Shown here: positions 45,488 to 52,604 of the stretch, piece after piece
How the letters are laid out: each line of letters begins with the position of its first letter
Numbering within the stretch: position 1 is the first letter of the stretch
Origin: Candidatus Gastranaerophilales bacterium
GTDB taxonomy: Bacteria; Cyanobacteriota; Vampirovibrionia; Gastranaerophilales; Gastranaerophilaceae
DNA length: 64,000 bases
Reading direction: 5' to 3'
NCBI GenBank assembly: GCA_944326905.1
Contig: CALVFU010000003.1
Span: 51,971-115,970 of the forward strand
Program-made: the position numbers and the translations under genes
Notes under the pieces: model-generated
Databases searched by the model: none
Told to the model about the DNA's origin: nothing
What the model saw: only the letters and a program-made list of their open reading frames with translations

Positions 45488-46577
45488 ATGTTTTATACGC
45501 TTCGTCTCTTGATACAATTAGCTTTGTAGAATCAAGCTTCAGCCTGCCGGATGCTGCCTCAAGAGTATTTTTAATTTCAAATGGATACCAAGCAAGCCCC
45601 CGCATCCCCCCATGATTAACTTTTGCTATAACCTGACTAAAATACTCTTGAATATTTTTTATCCAGTCAGGATGGATAGTCAAGGTCTCATCCAAGGATT
45701 TATCGCTTTTTTCGCAATTTTCTCTAGCTCTTACAAGAATACAATTCGAAATCGAACTAGCATGCCCGCCTCTGTTTTTTGCCTTTACATGCTCAATTGA
45801 TACAATAAACGGAGAAACCAATCTATCTACAAACTGTCTGTTTGTTGCTGATTTGCTTTTTACAATAAAAGCATCAAAGTCTTGAGATGGATTTGGAAGT
45901 TTTAACAAAAGAGCGCCCATTCTAGCCTGAATATTTCCAAGTTTGTTTTTCATCTTCAGTAGAATATTGAGATATTTATTTGAGTTTACAGCATCAGTAT
46001 AATTTCCGTTTAATAACGCGCTCTCCCATTCTTCAAGAATAGTCGTATATCTACTGCATCTTTTTTCACTCTTTATTTGAGGAGCAAGTTTTTTTAATTC
46101 AACAATTATTTTCAGATATCTCTTTTTTAAGTTTTCATAACTTATTGGAAATTGCCTGTCAGTCACTTCGCTTATAGTAATATGCTTAGACGTACTGTTA
46201 ATGTTATGTTTGTAAAATTTAAAGACTTCCAGCTCTAATCCATCAAATGTATCTTGATACTTTGCAAGAGCACGTATTAAATTTTTATCGTTTTTCTTCT
46301 TTGAAGCAAGCTGCAAGAGGTGTTTATAGGCATTAAAACTAATCATTCTAAGCCCGGTATATGCACATCTAAAATCTTTAGCATACCCTCTTAAAATTTC
46401 CATTTCAGGGTTTATAGAAGTAAAAGAGGGAACATTACTAATAAAGGTGTCCACAGAAGAGACACCTTTATCATACACACAATTTTTATTTCCAGCCGCA
46501 AAAGAAGAGCTTGGCAGCTTATGCTCCGAAATATTATCTGTTATTGACCATTTGTAAGGCTGAATACTTAATTTCAC
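45477..46577 (-). CDS. HNH-endonuclease-like protein
   Basis: 366 residues, GTG start with AGGA 9 bases upstream. DFRCAYTGLRM (about 68-78) looks like the start of an HNH/zinc segment, and VSIEHVKAKNRGGHASSISN followed by CILVRARENC (about 260-290) has the spacing of H..GG..N..L..N in HNH nucleases. A helical insertion of ~180 residues separates the two. The second zinc pair is not obvious, so activity is uncertain. The N-terminus resembles the lineage signature only loosely. Confidence 0.55.
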   Translation of the reverse strand: MKLSIQPYKWSITDNISEHKLPSSSFAAGNKNCVYDKGVSSVDTFISNVPSFTSINPEMEILRGYAKDFRCAYTGLRMISFNAYKHLLQLASKKKNDKNLIRALAKYQDTFDGLELEVFKFYKHNINSTSKHITISEVTDRQFPISYENLKKRYLKIIVELKKLAPQIKSEKRCSRYTTILEEWESALLNGNYTDAVNSNKYLNILLKMKNKLGNIQARMGALLLKLPNPSQDFDAFIVKSKSATNRQFVDRLVSPFIVSIEHVKAKNRGGHASSISNCILVRARENCEKSDKSLDETLTIHPDWIKNIQEYFSQVIAKVNHGGMRGLAWYPFEIKNTLEAASGRLKLDSTKLIVSRDEAYKTFTV

Positions 46578-46652
46578 TAAACTATTTCCTGTATATCAAT
46601 AGTATACATGCAAAACAAATTTAATGACAAATTTATTTACAAATCTTAATTA

Positions 46653-47417
46653 TTACACCGCGGCAAATGAATTTGCTTCATAAAGAAATCGAAGCCCTTC
46701 AAGTGTAAGAGTAGGATTAATAAAATCAAATGGAGAAATCATGTATTTTTCTATAAGCGTGCAATACCCGCCGGTAGCAACAATAGTAGCTTTTTCGCCC
46801 AATTCTGCTTCACATTGCCGTATTAACCCGTCAATCAAACAAGCACTACCGCGTATAACGCCGGACAAGATTGCATCCGTTGTATTCCTGCCAATAGCTG
46901 CCGGAGCTTTTGCAACATCTATTTGCGGAAGCTTAGAGGTAAATTTATTAAGCGTTTTCAACTGTAAATTTAACCCTGGTGTAATTACCCCGCCTAAAAA
47001 TTCTCCTTTATAATTAACTATATCAAAGGTCGTAGCAGTACCAAAATCTATAACAATAACAGGACGCTTATAAAGCATAAAAGCACCGCAAGCGTTTGCA
47101 ATTCTATCAGCTCCCACCTCTTTAGGCGTATCAACAGCAATTTTTACAATAGTATTCATTTTATAATCTACAATAATAGAGTTTGTCTTAAATACTGCTT
47201 CAGCAGCCGCCTTAAACTTATGATTCAGCTCATCAACCACAGATCCAATGATAACAGCTTCAACATTATATTTAGCAAGCAAAGTCTTTAGAAGAATTTC
47301 ATACTCCTCCTGGGGAAGCTCTCTATCTGATGCCAGCCTGAAATTTTCAATTAAAGCATCATCATCAAATAAACCCAACGTAATACTTGTATTTCCAATA
47401 TCAACCGTTAATAACAT
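46653..47417 (-). CDS. coaX: type III pantothenate kinase
   Basis: 254 residues. First step of coenzyme A synthesis. Motifs: LLTVDIGNTSITLGLF (phosphate 1), PKEVGADRIANACGAF, VIDFGTATTFDIV and GVITPGLNLQ. All are diagnostic for CoaX. A 12-bp hairpin lies just before ATG 47417 and includes the only ribosome site candidate, AGGA. Confidence 0.95.
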   Translation of the reverse strand: MLLTVDIGNTSITLGLFDDDALIENFRLASDRELPQEEYEILLKTLLAKYNVEAVIIGSVVDELNHKFKAAAEAVFKTNSIIVDYKMNTIVKIAVDTPKEVGADRIANACGAFMLYKRPVIVIDFGTATTFDIVNYKGEFLGGVITPGLNLQLKTLNKFTSKLPQIDVAKAPAAIGRNTTDAILSGVIRGSACLIDGLIRQCEAELGEKATIVATGGYCTLIEKYMISPFDFINPTLTLEGLRFLYEANSFAAV

Positions 47418-47419
47418 AT

Positions 47420-47453
47420 CAATAATCCTGTAATAAACATAACAGGATTATTG
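47420..47453 (-). promoter_or_regulatory. 12-bp perfect inverted repeat at coaX start (SD-sequestering hairpin)
   Basis: CAATAATCCTGT (47420-47431) and ACAGGATTATTG (47442-47453) with a 10-base loop, ending 2 bases before ATG 47417. On the minus strand the AGGA ribosome site is inside the 3' arm. A TACAAT -10 overlaps its far end (47457-47452), so it could also be a DNA operator. Confidence 0.7.
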
Positions 47454-47480
47454 TACCTTAAACATAAACTTTATAACAGA

Positions 47481-47636
47481 TTACCCAACATGCGAAGTTG
47501 ATGCAGGCGCTCCAGAATTTGCAGAATTGAATGCATCAAAAATACTGTTCATAAAATTATCATTTTTTATCTCTCTTTTTTCCGGCAATGAAGTATAATC
47601 CGTACCGATAGCTGAAATTCCACTTAATTCTGGCAT
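47481..47636 (-). CDS. 51-residue protein under class-3 promoter, unknown
   Basis: ATG 47636 with AAAGGAG 7 bases upstream; reading from the frame opening at 47744 would run through the promoter. The product opens MPELSGISAIGTDYTSLPEK, has a short amphipathic middle (NFMNSIFDAFNSAN) and a Ser/Ala/Pro tail. No signal peptide, no membrane segment. No family recognised; size and composition recall small exported or rod-type proteins, but this is only an impression. Confidence 0.7.
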   Translation of the reverse strand: MPELSGISAIGTDYTSLPEKREIKNDNFMNSIFDAFNSANSGAPASTSHVG

Positions 47637-47675
47637 AATATATTTCTCCTTTACCTCTTGTGTGTATATACTTGG

Positions 47676-47710
47676 TATATATATAAAGTATTTTTGTAAC
47701 GAGAAATTGC
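47676..47710 (-). promoter_or_regulatory. class-3 promoter GCAATT-N17-TTTATATATATA
   Basis: GCAATT (47710-47705), 17 bases, TTTATATATATA (47687-47676), preceded by AATAC; the 17-base block is identical to 15051-15067. Confidence 0.65.
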
Positions 47711-47806
47711 ACAAAAGACTAAATATTGTAACATTTCTTAACAAATTAAAAACGGGTTATATGCACGTGATTATAAGAAAAGAAAGCTTTTTTATCAAAA
47801 ATAAAT

Positions 47807-47845
47807 TGTAAACTTTTGTAAAGTTTTTCTAAAAAAGTGTTATAA
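47807..47845 (+). promoter_or_regulatory. tandem TGTAAA box and weak sigma-28-like site
   Basis: TGTAAACTTT/TGTAAAGTTT (47807-47826). TAAAGTTT (47819-47826) is followed after 11 bases by TGTTATAA, which matches the FliA -10 only in its second half. Confidence 0.3.
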
Positions 47846-47886
47846 ATTCGTAAAACGTGGAATATAGATAATAGAAAGGAGCAGTT

Positions 47887-47985
47887 ATGGAAGTTTTAAA
47901 TTTATTGTTCTTTTGCGGTGTAATGTATTTTGCATTAATCTGGTGTCCAAGCTACTATGAAAAAATGATGAAAAAGCAGCACTAA
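47887..47985 (+). CDS. 32-residue membrane peptide
   Basis: ATG 47887 to TAA 47985; AAAGGAG lies 7 bases upstream. The product is one hydrophobic helix (LNLLFFCGVMYFALIWC, about 4-20) followed by a short basic tail (YYEKMMKKQH). A terminator follows 24 bases later. The strong ribosome site, helix plus basic tail and clean gene borders make a real single-span small protein likely. Function unknown. Confidence 0.65.
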   Translation: MEVLNLLFFCGVMYFALIWCPSYYEKMMKKQH

Positions 47986-48008
47986 TAAACTGATTTGATA
48001 TGTGCATA

Positions 48009-48048
48009 ACTAAAAATCAGAGCGGTATATACTGCCCTGATTTTTAGT
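48009..48048. terminator. bidirectional terminator
   Basis: ACTAAAAATCAG/CTGATTTTTAGT, perfect 12-bp outer stem with a partly paired GC-rich top, between convergent genes. Confidence 0.8.
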
Positions 48049-48065
48049 GTATAAAGTACATTTTA

Positions 48066-49496
48066 TTACTTTTGCTTGACAATCCGCTGAATTGCTTTAA
48101 TAAAATCCGCTTTAGTTATTACTATTTTAGCCATATCAGAATATCCAAATGTCTTATTGTCCATCTTCTTATTAAGCCCCAATCTGTCAAGCACATTAAA
48201 GAATGCATCCGTAATTGCTTCAGCAACGTCTGAGCCAGTAAATCTATTTTCGTGCATATTTCTTACAATCGCATCAATCGAAACATCCTTAGAGATATTC
48301 TGTTTTTTAGAGTGTATCTTAAATATTTGTTTTATTCCCTCCAGATTAGGCAGAGGTACTTCAATATGCAGTCCAAATCTCCCAGTTGCGAGCAGTGCCG
48401 GGTCAATTAATTTTTTCATATTCGTTGCTGCAATAATAAATGCCGGCGCCGCACACTTCTCTAAGTCGCTCATACACCCCAAAAGCTGATTTACCAATGG
48501 ATCATCAAATCTTGCATTTGCAGAACCGTCTCGCGTTTTTGCAACTGAATCCAATTCATCTATAAAAGTTATTGACGGTGCATCAGCTACCGCTTGTTTA
48601 AAAACTTCTCTTATATTATTCTCTGATGAGCCTACCTCCGGCGATACAAACTCGTTTGCATTATATTCTCTATAAACAGCATTTGCTTCACTTGCCAGTG
48701 CCTTGCCTAAAAGCGTCTTGCCGCACCTTGGCGGACCATAAAGCAAAATCCCTTTATTTAAACGAATATTCTCATATACCTGTGGATAGTTTATCGGTCT
48801 TACAACGTATTTTTTAAGTGTTTCAATTACATCATCAAGCCCGCCGATATCTTCAAATGTAATACCTCTATCAGATTCATTATTTTTCTTTACACTACTA
48901 TTAAGAGAAGATATTGTCCTTTTATTAAACTCATCAAATCTATCTATATTTTTTACGTCTAAATAACTAAGGGCATTTAAACTATTGGATTTACTAGGTA
49001 TAGAAAATACAAATTTATGTTTACCTCCTGATGATGGATAAACCATCTCGCCGGTATGAATTATCACACCTTCACTTAGTCTCCGTATTTCTCCTTGGGG
49101 AATAATATTATCTTTATTAAAATTTTCTTTCGGACGATCAACCAGTAATTTTTTAAGCGAATAATCTGCAAGCGAAATAATATAATAATCATTTTTAAAT
49201 TTAAATATAGCAAAATTTGCCGCTAGTTCATCACAGTTATCTAGTTCTCCTTTTTTAACAAGGAGAGTAATCTTTTTCATAACAGGAATTGGAATTTTTT
49301 CAGAATATAATTCCAACATCATATTTGAGCTCTCCTCATTAGAAGTAACCACAAAAATCGATTGGTTATCAAGAGCTTCCAGCCCGTACTGAAATTTCTG
49401 AGAAATATTAGACTGAGAACCCTTCCAGAAAGCTTTAAATACAGGAAATTTTACTGTTTTTATATTATTGTTTAAACCTATTGGGGATATGTTCAT
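48066..49496 (-). CDS. AAA ATPase with lineage-type N-terminal domain
   Basis: 476 residues. The N-terminal ~200 residues are an unknown domain opening MNISPIGLNNNIKTVKF. The AAA module follows from GITFEDIGGLDDVI: Walker A GPPRCGKTLL (about 253-262), Walker B ITFIDELDS, sensor-1 ATN, and an arginine-finger region TGRFGLHIEVPLP (usually GRFD). It resembles FtsH/Cdc48/proteasomal-ATPase modules, but there is no protease domain or membrane helix. It probably remodels proteins; substrate unknown. Leaderless promoter. Confidence 0.85.
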   Translation of the reverse strand: MNISPIGLNNNIKTVKFPVFKAFWKGSQSNISQKFQYGLEALDNQSIFVVTSNEESSNMMLELYSEKIPIPVMKKITLLVKKGELDNCDELAANFAIFKFKNDYYIISLADYSLKKLLVDRPKENFNKDNIIPQGEIRRLSEGVIIHTGEMVYPSSGGKHKFVFSIPSKSNSLNALSYLDVKNIDRFDEFNKRTISSLNSSVKKNNESDRGITFEDIGGLDDVIETLKKYVVRPINYPQVYENIRLNKGILLYGPPRCGKTLLGKALASEANAVYREYNANEFVSPEVGSSENNIREVFKQAVADAPSITFIDELDSVAKTRDGSANARFDDPLVNQLLGCMSDLEKCAAPAFIIAATNMKKLIDPALLATGRFGLHIEVPLPNLEGIKQIFKIHSKKQNISKDVSIDAIVRNMHENRFTGSDVAEAITDAFFNVLDRLGLNKKMDNKTFGYSDMAKIVITKADFIKAIQRIVKQK

Positions 49497-49508
49497 AGAT
49501 ATATTATA
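49496..49508 (-). promoter_or_regulatory. leaderless promoter of the AAA ATPase
   Basis: TATAAT (49508-49503), 6 bases, ATG 49496. Confidence 0.6.
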
Positions 49509-49597
49509 TTACAGCATAGTAAATATTTATCTATATATTAAGCAATATTAATTGTACAATACAATTAATTTAATACTTTTAATTAAAATTATGCCTG

Positions 49598-49615
49598 TGG
49601 TATAATCTTATAGTG
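49598..49615 (+). promoter_or_regulatory. leaderless extended -10 promoter of fliO
   Basis: TGG-TATAAT (49598-49606), 6 bases, GTG at 49613; an ATG at 49619 is the alternative start. Confidence 0.65.
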
Positions 49616-50107
49616 AGTATGAATAAGTTTTTAATATCATTTTCAATTATACTAAGTTCTCTGCCAGTATCTGCAGAGCCGCTTAGCAGTGCGGTCAGGC
49701 AGGCACACGAACCGGGGTATTTTTCAGTCTTGCTTTCGCTTATTTTTGTAATTTGTTTAATTTATGCGACTGGTATTATTTATAACAAGCTTAACCATCT
49801 GGGTTTAAAAACCTTAAAATCACAAAATAAGGACTTTGCTAAAGACAAAATAACTATTTTATCCACCACTCCCTTGGGTGCCAATAGGACTCTTCACGTT
49901 ATAGAGCTTGACGGCAGGAAAATGCTCATAGGTGCTTCTGCTAATTCCATCCATCTTATAAAAGATTTATCTGCTAGTGAACCTAATGAAAACAATGTAC
50001 CAGAAAATGAATTATCTAATAGTCAAAACAATGAATATATGAACGAGGGATTTAAAACATCATATTCAGATGAAGAGTTTGGTCTTTATAAAAAATACTT
50101 AAGGTAA
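49613..50107 (+). CDS. FliO-like flagellar export protein
   Basis: 164 residues. N-terminal signal-like helix (about 4-20), periplasmic stretch, membrane helix (about 39-57, LLSLIFVICLIYATGIIY), then a cytoplasmic part with ITILSTTPLGANRTLHVIELDGRKMLIGASANSIHLIKDL, which matches the FliO core (short beta-strands with LG..R.L.....G...L.G). FliO helps assemble the FliP/Q/R export gate. fliP/Q/R are not in the window; a NeuB-like gene follows after 3 bases. Confidence 0.75.
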   Translation: MSMNKFLISFSIILSSLPVSAEPLSSAVRQAHEPGYFSVLLSLIFVICLIYATGIIYNKLNHLGLKTLKSQNKDFAKDKITILSTTPLGANRTLHVIELDGRKMLIGASANSIHLIKDLSASEPNENNVPENELSNSQNNEYMNEGFKTSYSDEEFGLYKKYLR

Positions 50108-50110
50108 AAA

Positions 50111-50977
50111 ATGAGAGCTGTAAAAATTGGAAATAAAATAGTCGGCGATGGGTATCCGTGCTTTATCATAGCCGAAATTGGTATAAACCACAACGGAAGC
50201 ATTAATATGGCTAAATCTTTAATTGATATGGCAGTAGAGTGCGGCTGCGATGCCGTCAAGTTTCAAAAAAGAACCGTAGATATTGTTTATACAAAAGAAG
50301 AATTAGCTAAAGAACGCCGCAGTGTATTTGGAAACACAAACGGAGACTTAAAACGAGGATTAGAATTTGGTGAATCAGAATATACAGAAATAGATAATTA
50401 CTGTAAAGAAAAAGGTATTATGTGGTTTGCATCATGCTGGGATGAAAACTCCGTTGATTTTATTGAAAATTTTAATCCCCCATGCTACAAAATAGCATCA
50501 GCCTCTCTGACAGATGACAGCCTGTTAAGCTACACAAAATCGAAAGGCAAGCCCATATTACTGTCTACTGGCATGAGCACTATGGAAGAAATTAAGAATG
50601 CAGTTAATATATTGGGAGAAGATAATCTCATAATTTATCACTGCACATCGACTTATCCAAGTAACAATGATGAGCAAAACTTAAATGTAATTAAAACCTT
50701 AAGAAAAGATTTTAATTGTCCAATTGGATTTTCAGGGCACGAACGTGGACTTGCGCCTTCTCTTATTGCAGTTGTATTGGGCGCATGCTCTATTGAGCGT
50801 CACATAACATTAGACAGAACAAATTGGGGGTCTGACCAATCCGCAAGCCTTGAAAAAAACGGACTCTATCACTTGGTTAGGGATATAAGAAATATCCCGG
50901 TTTTTATGGGCGACGGTATAAAGCAAGTATACGAGCGGGAAAAAGCAATAATTAAAAAATTAAGAAGGGTAAAATGA
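50111..50977 (+). CDS. NeuB-family nonulosonic acid synthase
   Basis: 288 residues. The TIM-barrel of the sialic/legionaminic/pseudaminic synthase family: CFIIAEIGINHNGS, DAVKFQKR, ASCWDENSVDF, CYKIASASLTD, ILLSTGMSTMEEI, YHCTSTYPS, IGFSGHERGL and IERHITLDR. It condenses a hexosamine with phosphoenolpyruvate. The usual C-terminal antifreeze-like SAF domain (~60 residues) is missing; the gene ends soon after the barrel. It overlaps the next gene by 4 bases (ATGA). Confidence 0.88.
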   Translation: MRAVKIGNKIVGDGYPCFIIAEIGINHNGSINMAKSLIDMAVECGCDAVKFQKRTVDIVYTKEELAKERRSVFGNTNGDLKRGLEFGESEYTEIDNYCKEKGIMWFASCWDENSVDFIENFNPPCYKIASASLTDDSLLSYTKSKGKPILLSTGMSTMEEIKNAVNILGEDNLIIYHCTSTYPSNNDEQNLNVIKTLRKDFNCPIGFSGHERGLAPSLIAVVLGACSIERHITLDRTNWGSDQSASLEKNGLYHLVRDIRNIPVFMGDGIKQVYEREKAIIKKLRRVK

Positions 50978-51450
50978 TACAGCTTCCAAAAACAATTAAA
51001 TGGGTAATAACTGATTTTGACGGAATTATGACTGATAACTGTGCATATATTGATTCTGACGGCGGAATTTCACGACGGGTAAATTTTAAAGATATAATGG
51101 GTTTATCTATTCTAAAAAAGAACGGGTACAACATTGCTGTAATCTCAGGAGAAAGTAATTCTGCCATTGAGCTTTTAGCAAAGAAATTTGATATTTGTGA
51201 AATTCACCAAAGTATAAGAAAAAAAATAGATGTGCTTTTATCAATTATTAACAAGTATAACTTAACACCTGATGAATACGTATATATAGGCGATGATATT
51301 AATGACTTAGAGTGTTTGGCACATGCACAATACAAAATAACTGTACCGGGCGCAGTAGAAAAAGTAAGGAATTTAGAAAATATACAAATAACTTCTTCTA
51401 AAAGCGGAGAAGGGGCATTTAGAGAAATAGCAGACTCTCTTGTACAATAA
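50974..51450 (+). CDS. KdsC-like HAD phosphatase
   Basis: 158 residues. Nucleophile Asp14 and Asp16 in TDFDGIMTD, then VISGESNSAIELLAK and the C-terminal GDDINDLECL. This is the KdsC / CMP-NeuNAc-synthetase-C HAD branch. Translational overlap with the NeuB-like gene points to dephosphorylation of the 9-phosphate product in nonulosonic acid synthesis. Confidence 0.88.
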   Translation: MIQLPKTIKWVITDFDGIMTDNCAYIDSDGGISRRVNFKDIMGLSILKKNGYNIAVISGESNSAIELLAKKFDICEIHQSIRKKIDVLLSIINKYNLTPDEYVYIGDDINDLECLAHAQYKITVPGAVEKVRNLENIQITSSKSGEGAFREIADSLVQ

Positions 51451-51453
51451 TTA

Positions 51454-52098
51454 CTATTTCAATACAATATCAATAATTTCTTGAGGCTTATCGACAATAA
51501 AATCAGCGCCGGCATCAATTAAGCTTTCTTTTGAACGATACCCCCAAGTTACACCTATTGACTTTATTCCAGCATTTTGCGCTGTATGCATATCAACTGA
51601 AGAATCTCCGATAAAAAAAGTATTTACTTTAGAAACATTTAAAAATTTCAATATGTCATTAACTCCATAAGGCGCCGGCTTTGTTTCTATTCCTTCTCTT
51701 GCTCCGATTGCAATCTGTATTTGAGGGAAATATATTCTGCACAAATCTTTAACAGCTGTATCATACTTGTTTGAATTAACTGCAAGCTTAACCCCATTTT
51801 TATTTAGAGAATAGAGCAGTTCAGGAATGCCATCATAAGGATGAGTTTTCTCATTGACATTACCGCTATAATTTTTATAAAAGCAATTAAGACACTCATC
51901 AAATAAAGGATTCTTTCTTCCATCAGGAATTGCCCTTTCCATTAGCAGTACAACACCGTTACCTACAAAATTCCTTATTTCATTTAATGTTCGTTCTTTG
52001 AAATTACAAAAGCGTAAAGCACTATTTACCGCATCCTGCAAGTCTTCAAGTGTGTAAAGCAATGTGCCATCTAAATCAAATATTACACATTTTTCCAT
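51454..52098 (-). CDS. HAD phosphatase (phosphoglycolate phosphatase-like)
   Basis: 214 residues. FDLDGTLLYT with nucleophile Asp8, cap domain (about 15-85), VNSNKYD (motif II), and FIGDSSVDMHTAQNAG (motif III). Gph/PgmB-like; substrate not certain. TATAAT with extended TGG sits 6 bases before ATG 52098, so it is predicted leaderless. Convergent with the KdsC-like gene. Confidence 0.88.
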   Translation of the reverse strand: MEKCVIFDLDGTLLYTLEDLQDAVNSALRFCNFKERTLNEIRNFVGNGVVLLMERAIPDGRKNPLFDECLNCFYKNYSGNVNEKTHPYDGIPELLYSLNKNGVKLAVNSNKYDTAVKDLCRIYFPQIQIAIGAREGIETKPAPYGVNDILKFLNVSKVNTFFIGDSSVDMHTAQNAGIKSIGVTWGYRSKESLIDAGADFIVDKPQEIIDIVLK

Positions 52099-52113
52099 AC
52101 AGAAATTATACCA
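52098..52113 (-). promoter_or_regulatory. leaderless extended -10 promoter
   Basis: TGG-TATAAT (-10 at 52110-52105), 6 bases, ATG 52098. Confidence 0.65.
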
Positions 52114-52184
52114 TAGTTGAGATTATTTTTTGTTTTTTATAAGATAAGAAGTTAAGAAACAAGATTTAGGGGTAAATAAAAGAT

Positions 52185-52601
52185 ATGACTATCATAAACG
52201 AAAATTTTACTATTCATACAGAGGGACACACTGATATTATAGACATTACAAAAAATGTTCAAAATGCAGTATATCGGCACACCTTAAAAGATGCCCTTGT
52301 AACTGTACACATTGCAGGCTCAACCGCCGCAATAACAACTATTGAATATGAAGACGGGCTTGTAAAAGATTTATATGAAGTTCTTGAAAAAATAGCCCCG
52401 GCAGGAGAAAAATATCACCACGATGATCTCTGGCATGACGGAAACGGATATGCACACATAAGAGCTGCACTTATCGGCAATTCTGTATTTGTACCTTTGA
52501 TAAACGGAGCACTTAATTTAGGCACCTGGCAGCAAATTATACTTATAGATTTTGATAATAAGCCGCGCTCAAGAAATGTTTGCTTACAGATAGTTTATTA
52601 A
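52185..52601 (+). CDS. yjbQ: YjbQ/UPF0047-family protein
   Basis: 138 residues, full length. GSTAAITTIEYEDGL, YHHDDLWHDGNGYAHIRAALIG and LGTWQQIILIDFDNKPRSR are diagnostic. The His/Asp-rich centre forms a metal site. E. coli YjbQ has promiscuous thiamine phosphate synthase activity; the main role is unsettled. Monocistronic. Confidence 0.93.
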   Translation: MTIINENFTIHTEGHTDIIDITKNVQNAVYRHTLKDALVTVHIAGSTAAITTIEYEDGLVKDLYEVLEKIAPAGEKYHHDDLWHDGNGYAHIRAALIGNSVFVPLINGALNLGTWQQIILIDFDNKPRSRNVCLQIVY

Positions 52602-52604
52602 TAT

